Below, one piece after another: positions 62,607-64,000 of a stretch of 64,000 nt of DNA; position 1 is the first letter of the stretch; every line of letters begins with the position of its first letter. The DNA lies in the NCBI GenBank assembly GCA_000149265.1, contig CH003368.1, positions 59,256 to 123,255 on the forward strand. The letters are read 5' to 3'. This DNA comes from Ciona savignyi (lineage: Eukaryota; Chordata; Ascidiacea; Phlebobranchia; Cionidae). A program made the position numbers and the translations under genes. The notes below the pieces were generated by a model. The model did not search any database, was not told where the DNA came from, and saw nothing but the letters and a program-made list of their open reading frames with translations.

Positions 62607-64000
62607 CTTACACTCTGCTGCATTACTATCTTTTAATAAGATTTCCTACATTGAGTAAAATTTAAAAGGTTATACAACAGAAAAAAATTTTATCCTTTGA
62701 TCTCTTTATTTTGTTACACGTGTGAGCTGTGGTTTTTAGTATATTTTAGTATCAATTGTTATTTTGCGAAATCGGTCCTACATTTATTCTACTCACTACT
62801 GTGAAAAGACGTACAACAATCTGTAATGAGTTGGTTGACCTTAAAAATCCCCTAATCTTGGGTATTTAAATTACGTTATTTTGCGTTTATTATTTATTGT
62901 TTTGACATCCGCACTTTTATTGCAATGCACTTTAGAAGAGTGTGCGTACCTTCCGAAGGAAAATGAAGACTTTACAACAAACTCGTCAGCTACTCTGAGC
63001 ATCCCATGCTCGATGCGCATGTGGTCGGAGAAGCAACGAATGCGAGAGACTTGTGCCAGGACGAGACCATATAAAGACATGCTTTCGCGCGAACATACAA
63101 CCGGAGCAATATATTGATTGTATTCAACCCACAACTGTGTTATAGCGCCATTGTCTTTTCAACTCAGGTGTTTAACTGACTTTGGCGATAAACATGTTTA
63201 ACTGTGTACCATGACCCAATATTATGATACAATTGTACAGCTGGTTAATTTTAGTTCAAAACAGCAAATTAAAGTGACAACAAACGTTTGCATTAAATGC
63301 TTTTTCAAACTCTTTTTATATTTACAAACGCCTGCAACTTAAAGGAATAATTCGTATACTGATACGCTTCACGTGTTATACCTGTGCGACATTTAAAGGG
63401 TAACTAAGATAGAATAATCATGTTTAACCCGGGGGTAGAAAAACACAAGGGGGTTTATCACAACCTTAAAATCCATTTTTCTTGTGATGTATTCATATTG
63501 ATAAATAGAAAACAACAATTATAACAGATAAGATAATATGCTAACATCTTTAAAATGATAAACCTGATTACTTTTTTTTATATTGGACGTAAAAAGCAAA
63601 TTTAGTATTTGGTTTGAATTTCGGAAGATAATTTTTATTTCAAAAAGCTCAACTCATTAGAGTTTATTATATTGCTGTTATTGAGTGGCGTTAAAGCAGA
63701 CTGATCACCATGTTGTGTGCGGTTGAGTGTTGGGGGAATTCCCAGGATTGGTTCGTTGTGGTTATGAGGAAATCTTTTTTGTTTGATTTAATATTCACTT
63801 TCGATTTATTTTGGTGTCTAGTTGTCTTTACTAGGTGGTTATAGTGGATTGCATTTTAGGTACGAACCATCTAATCGAGTAATTTGCTACTTATGTTAAA
63901 ATGTTAAGAAACAGAATAAGTTATTCAATGCGATTCCCCTTCGTTACGAAAGTAGCTACGATACCGCGTACGTGATTCAATGTCTCACAACTTACTTTCA
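62607..64000. other. No exon recognised; presumed SLC6 5' intron
   Basis: The missing SLC6 N-terminal exons (TM1-2, with the family block of GNVWRFPY type) were not found in any minus-strand frame here, so they probably lie beyond the window edge. The segment 63,417-63,465 is a minus-strand scrap of the family A SINE tail (reverse reading gttgtgataaacccccttgt, gggttaaacatg). Confidence 0.45.

Noticed and set aside
62871-63134. Overlapping 78-87 codon frames on both strands as SLC6 first exons
   Set aside because: Neither contains the TM1-2 signature of SLC6 transporters; no suitable donor or frame to join the exon at 62,606.

Overview
The window looks like nuclear DNA of an animal, most likely an ascidian tunicate of the Ciona type (inference). 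It is AT-rich. Its genes have many short GT-AG introns (about 50 to 1,000 bases) and encode metazoan families: an SLC6 transporter, a KLHL9/13-type BTB-Kelch protein, a RhoGEF and a C-type lectin. Between them lies a mixed set of transposable elements: LINEs, BEL/Pao retrotransposons, hAT-type non-autonomous elements and tRNA-derived SINEs. No prokaryotic features, CRISPR array, rRNA or intact tRNA gene was seen.

Layout. Bases 1 to about 31,400 are mostly repeats. They hold SINE copies, a 27-30 bp minisatellite (2.15-3.62 kb), a six-copy array of about 190 bp units (4.65-5.71 kb), a 24 bp minisatellite (6.4 kb) and a very large 23 bp minisatellite (7.79-10.14 kb). Next come a foldback element, two same-strand copies of an element built of about 335 bp subrepeats bracketing a broken LINE (11.3-18.9 kb), an 867 bp hAT element with a perfect 8 bp target duplication, and a four-exon secreted C-type lectin gene on the minus strand (22.5-23.7 kb). 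After it lie an inverted copy of the 335 bp family, a broken BEL/Pao element, a second LINE fragment and an internally deleted LTR/BEL element with a nested SINE. Bases 31.4-39.9 kb are gene-poor and hold a 512 bp hAT element and a LINE RT remnant. A four-exon gene for an unrecognised small secreted cysteine-containing protein lies on the minus strand at 40.0-41.3 kb.

The right third is gene-dense. In order it has a nine-exon DH-PH RhoGEF (+, 44.6-47.2 kb), a four-exon type II membrane protein with a cytosolic six-residue repeat and a mucin-like ectodomain (+, 48.4-50.2 kb), a complete twelve-exon KLHL9/13-type Cullin-3 adaptor (+, 51.3-57.6 kb), and tail-to-tail with it an SLC6 Na+/Cl- transporter (-, 58.1-62.6 kb) whose first exons lie outside or were not found. 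These genes do not form an operon or an obvious shared pathway. I assembled the exon models by hand; every listed junction keeps the reading frame, and nearly all use GT...AG sites.
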